A stretch of DNA of 64,000 bases from Bacteroidia bacterium. Lineage in GTDB: Bacteria > Bacteroidota > Bacteroidia > 2-12-FULL-35-15. This document shows, one piece after another, positions 62,486 to 64,000 of the stretch. Numbering within the stretch: the first letter of the stretch is position 1; each line of letters begins with the position of its first letter. Under the pieces are notes generated by a model that was not told the DNA's origin, ran no database searches, and saw only the letters and a list, made by a program, of their open reading frames with translations. Made by a program: the position numbers and the translations under genes. The stretch lies in assembly GCA_030654175.1 (NCBI GenBank), contig JAURXZ010000042.1, forward strand, positions 62,001 through 126,000. Direction: 5' to 3'.

Positions 62486-64000
62486 TTAATTTTTATTATT
62501 CTCCAAGGCTTCAATGCGTTTATTTTGCTCAATAATTTTTTTATTTTGTTCAATAATATAAAGTGTAAGCTCTTCCACCTTTTGTAATAATTTTGTTTGC
62601 ATTTCACCAACTAAAACACCATTCTCTTTTTTTACATTTTTCGCACTTGGTATATTTGGTAAATGCTTGTTCTTCTGTATATATTGTTCTAATTCATTGA
62701 GTGGCAATAAAGAATATTTTTTTTCAAAAACATAATCGGGCCATGTGGAGCTATTAATTTCAATCTTTAACTCCTTTGCTCCAATTATTCCGTTAACGGC
62801 TAACTTATAATTATTAGGATTGTTTGTTAACAGAGTTCCGATACCTACCGCGCCAACTACCCCATTCGATGGATCATTAATAGTATTACACATTAGTACA
62901 TTCCCCGATCCATCGCCTGTACACATAAAAACGTTCCCCCCATTTGTCCCATTTGGTCCTGTACACATATAAACATCTTTACCGCATTGATTATTTATGA
63001 GTAAATTTGCTGGAGCTGGGGCACCTGAAGTAGTAGTGTTGCCGCCTGTACCGGCAAGTTCAATTATCCCATTATTGCCGTTAAATCCCATTGATAATAC
63101 ACCTTCGTTTGCCCCTGATTTTTTAAATGATTGTAAAATCCCCGCAAACTCATTTACAGTTCCATAATGACTATAATCGGTGTTATAACATTGGTCAGGA
63201 ATAGGATCAAACCAAGATCCAACTTTGCCAAAAGCAAAAACCTCTGGGTTTCCTCCAGATGCGGGTAAATAACTTATTGTTTTATTTCCTGCAAAACTAA
63301 AATTTCCCCCAACAGTTAAATCATTTGCAATTTTTGCACTTCCATTCACATCTAATTTGGCAGATGGTGTCACTGTGCCTACACCTACATTACCCGCAAC
63401 ACTAATCATAAATTTAGGATTAGCAGCATCATCGCTGTGGTTTACTATCAATAAATTTCCGCCACCACCTGTATTAGCCGTTCCTGTGCTTAGCATCCTC
63501 CAACTTTTGGTGTTTTCTAAAAACAGGCTAGTCCCTCCAGTATTGGTGGAAGCAACGTGAAGTGTTTTCCCAATGGAGTTGGGAGTAGCAGTACCAATAC
63601 CAATATTACCCGCAGGAGTAATCATTAGTTTTGGATTGGCAGAGTCGTCCGTGTGGTTTACTATCATAAAAGATCCTGCTCCTCCGGTATTGTTAGTTGC
63701 ACAGCTCAACATTCTCCAGTTTTTTCCTCCGGATACTGAGTTTTCCAAAAACATACTGGTTCCGCTCGCATCGTTAGAAGAAACCTGAAAAACCTTTCCG
63801 ATAGCAACAGGAGTAGCAGTGCCTACGCCTATACTTCCCGAAGGTAATATCCTTATTCGTTCTATGTTGTTGGTTCGAAATGATAAGGCAGTAGCATCAG
63901 TAGTTCCTAAGAAATCAGTGGCGGGGTTTGTTCCTGCGGTGCCTCCTTTGCCCCATGCGCTTAGTGCGCCATCTGCACCAGTTGCTCCAGTTGCACCAAT
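62486..64000 (-). CDS. Collagen-like / tail-fibre-like protein with C-terminal chaperone-type domain; 5' end outside window
   Basis: The frame is open from the window edge, so the amino terminus is missing; at least 504 residues are visible. It begins in collagen-like GATGATGADGAL repeats. Several repeats of an Asn-Leu-type unit follow (SIGVGTATP, MFLENSVSGGKNWRML, MIVNHTDDSANPKLMI and near copies), as in phage-tail-like and adhesin stalks. The end, WPDYVFEKKYSLLPLNELEQ then YIQKNKHLPNIPSAKNVKKE and KLLQKVEELTLYIIEQNKKI, is the Bacteroidota endosialidase-chaperone-like C-terminus that trimerises. Surface or secreted fibre. It ends 21 bases before the next gene. Confidence 0.85.
   Translation of the reverse strand: MGATGATGADGALSAWGKGGTAGTNPATDFLGTTDATALSFRTNNIERIRILPSGSIGVGTATPVAIGKVFQVSSNDASGTSMFLENSVSGGKNWRMLSCATNNTGGAGSFMIVNHTDDSANPKLMITPAGNIGIGTATPNSIGKTLHVASTNTGGTSLFLENTKSWRMLSTGTANTGGGGNLLIVNHSDDAANPKFMISVAGNVGVGTVTPSAKLDVNGSAKIANDLTVGGNFSFAGNKTISYLPASGGNPEVFAFGKVGSWFDPIPDQCYNTDYSHYGTVNEFAGILQSFKKSGANEGVLSMGFNGNNGIIELAGTGGNTTTSGAPAPANLLINNQCGKDVYMCTGPNGTNGGNVFMCTGDGSGNVLMCNTINDPSNGVVGAVGIGTLLTNNPNNYKLAVNGIIGAKELKIEINSSTWPDYVFEKKYSLLPLNELEQYIQKNKHLPNIPSAKNVKKENGVLVGEMQTKLLQKVEELTLYIIEQNKKIIEQNKRIEALENNKN

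Overview
The window comes from a member of the Bacteroidota. The evidence is consistent: four secreted proteins end in a type IX secretion (T9SS) sorting domain, many genes are preceded by the Bacteroidota -7 promoter element TAnnTTTG (often only a few bases before the start codon), clear Shine-Dalgarno sequences are rare, and the DnaK, DUF2723, homogentisate dioxygenase and VF530 proteins are of the kind found in this phylum. I cannot place it to genus.

Region 1 (1-32.3 kb) is chromosomal backbone. It holds the 3' end of dnaK, a secreted endonuclease I, an OsmC protein, lipA, a 1073-residue BNR/sortilin-type secreted protein, recG, an RluF-like pseudouridine synthase, a BaiN-type flavoprotein, recQ, a TPR membrane protein, a VF530 protein, a DEAD-box helicase, an L,D-transpeptidase, polA, a HerA-like ATPase, hmgA, a TatD nuclease and a DUF2723 membrane protein. 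Its intergenic gaps carry four copies of a two-hairpin repeat (about 93-102 bp, conserved linkers, covarying stems), CCCTGACAGGG-type palindromes, a CAGTAGGCAAT repeat and one GAGCGGAG/CTCCGCTC hairpin. Three small genes are supported: a 59-residue lipoprotein, a 50-residue protein and a 90-residue protein.

Region 2 (32.3 kb to about 58.7 kb) is an accessory island beginning directly behind a tRNA-Gln(UUG) gene. A tyrosine integrase with an operator-like repeat array is followed by excisionase-like and replication-like genes (AAA ATPase with C-terminal HTH, zinc-ribbon protein) and an iteron-like cluster at 37.05-37.18 kb. Next is a defence block: an AlbA_2 protein, a type I restriction-modification locus (hsdM, YhcG/DUF1016 nuclease, hsdS ... 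hsdR) and cargo between hsdS and hsdR (P-loop protein, Abi_C-like protein, an hsdS 3' remnant, GIY-YIG-like protein, DUF262/DUF1524 GmrSD-like protein, PD-(D/E)XK-like protein, and a RelE/HigB-like toxin with an HTH-ImmA/IrrE antitoxin coupled to hsdR). No relaxase, capsid or transposase gene and no second att copy were found.

Region 3 (53.0-58.7 kb, still in the island) is the best candidate for an undescribed system. Two small HTH regulators face a minus-strand set consisting of a PIN-domain protein, a VirE_N/PriCT-2 primase-like protein, a 601-residue reverse transcriptase with an FCDD catalytic box and a 230-residue unknown. The primase-like gene and the RT each have their own -7 element, and the RT leader holds a GCAA-tetraloop hairpin. 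The PIN gene lies between two copies of a 19-bp motif, like a gene cassette.

Region 4 (58.9-64 kb) is a minus-strand surface operon: a collagen-like/tail-fibre-like protein running off the window, a DUF5060-PKD-T9SS glycoside-hydrolase-like protein and an outer-membrane barrel-like protein.
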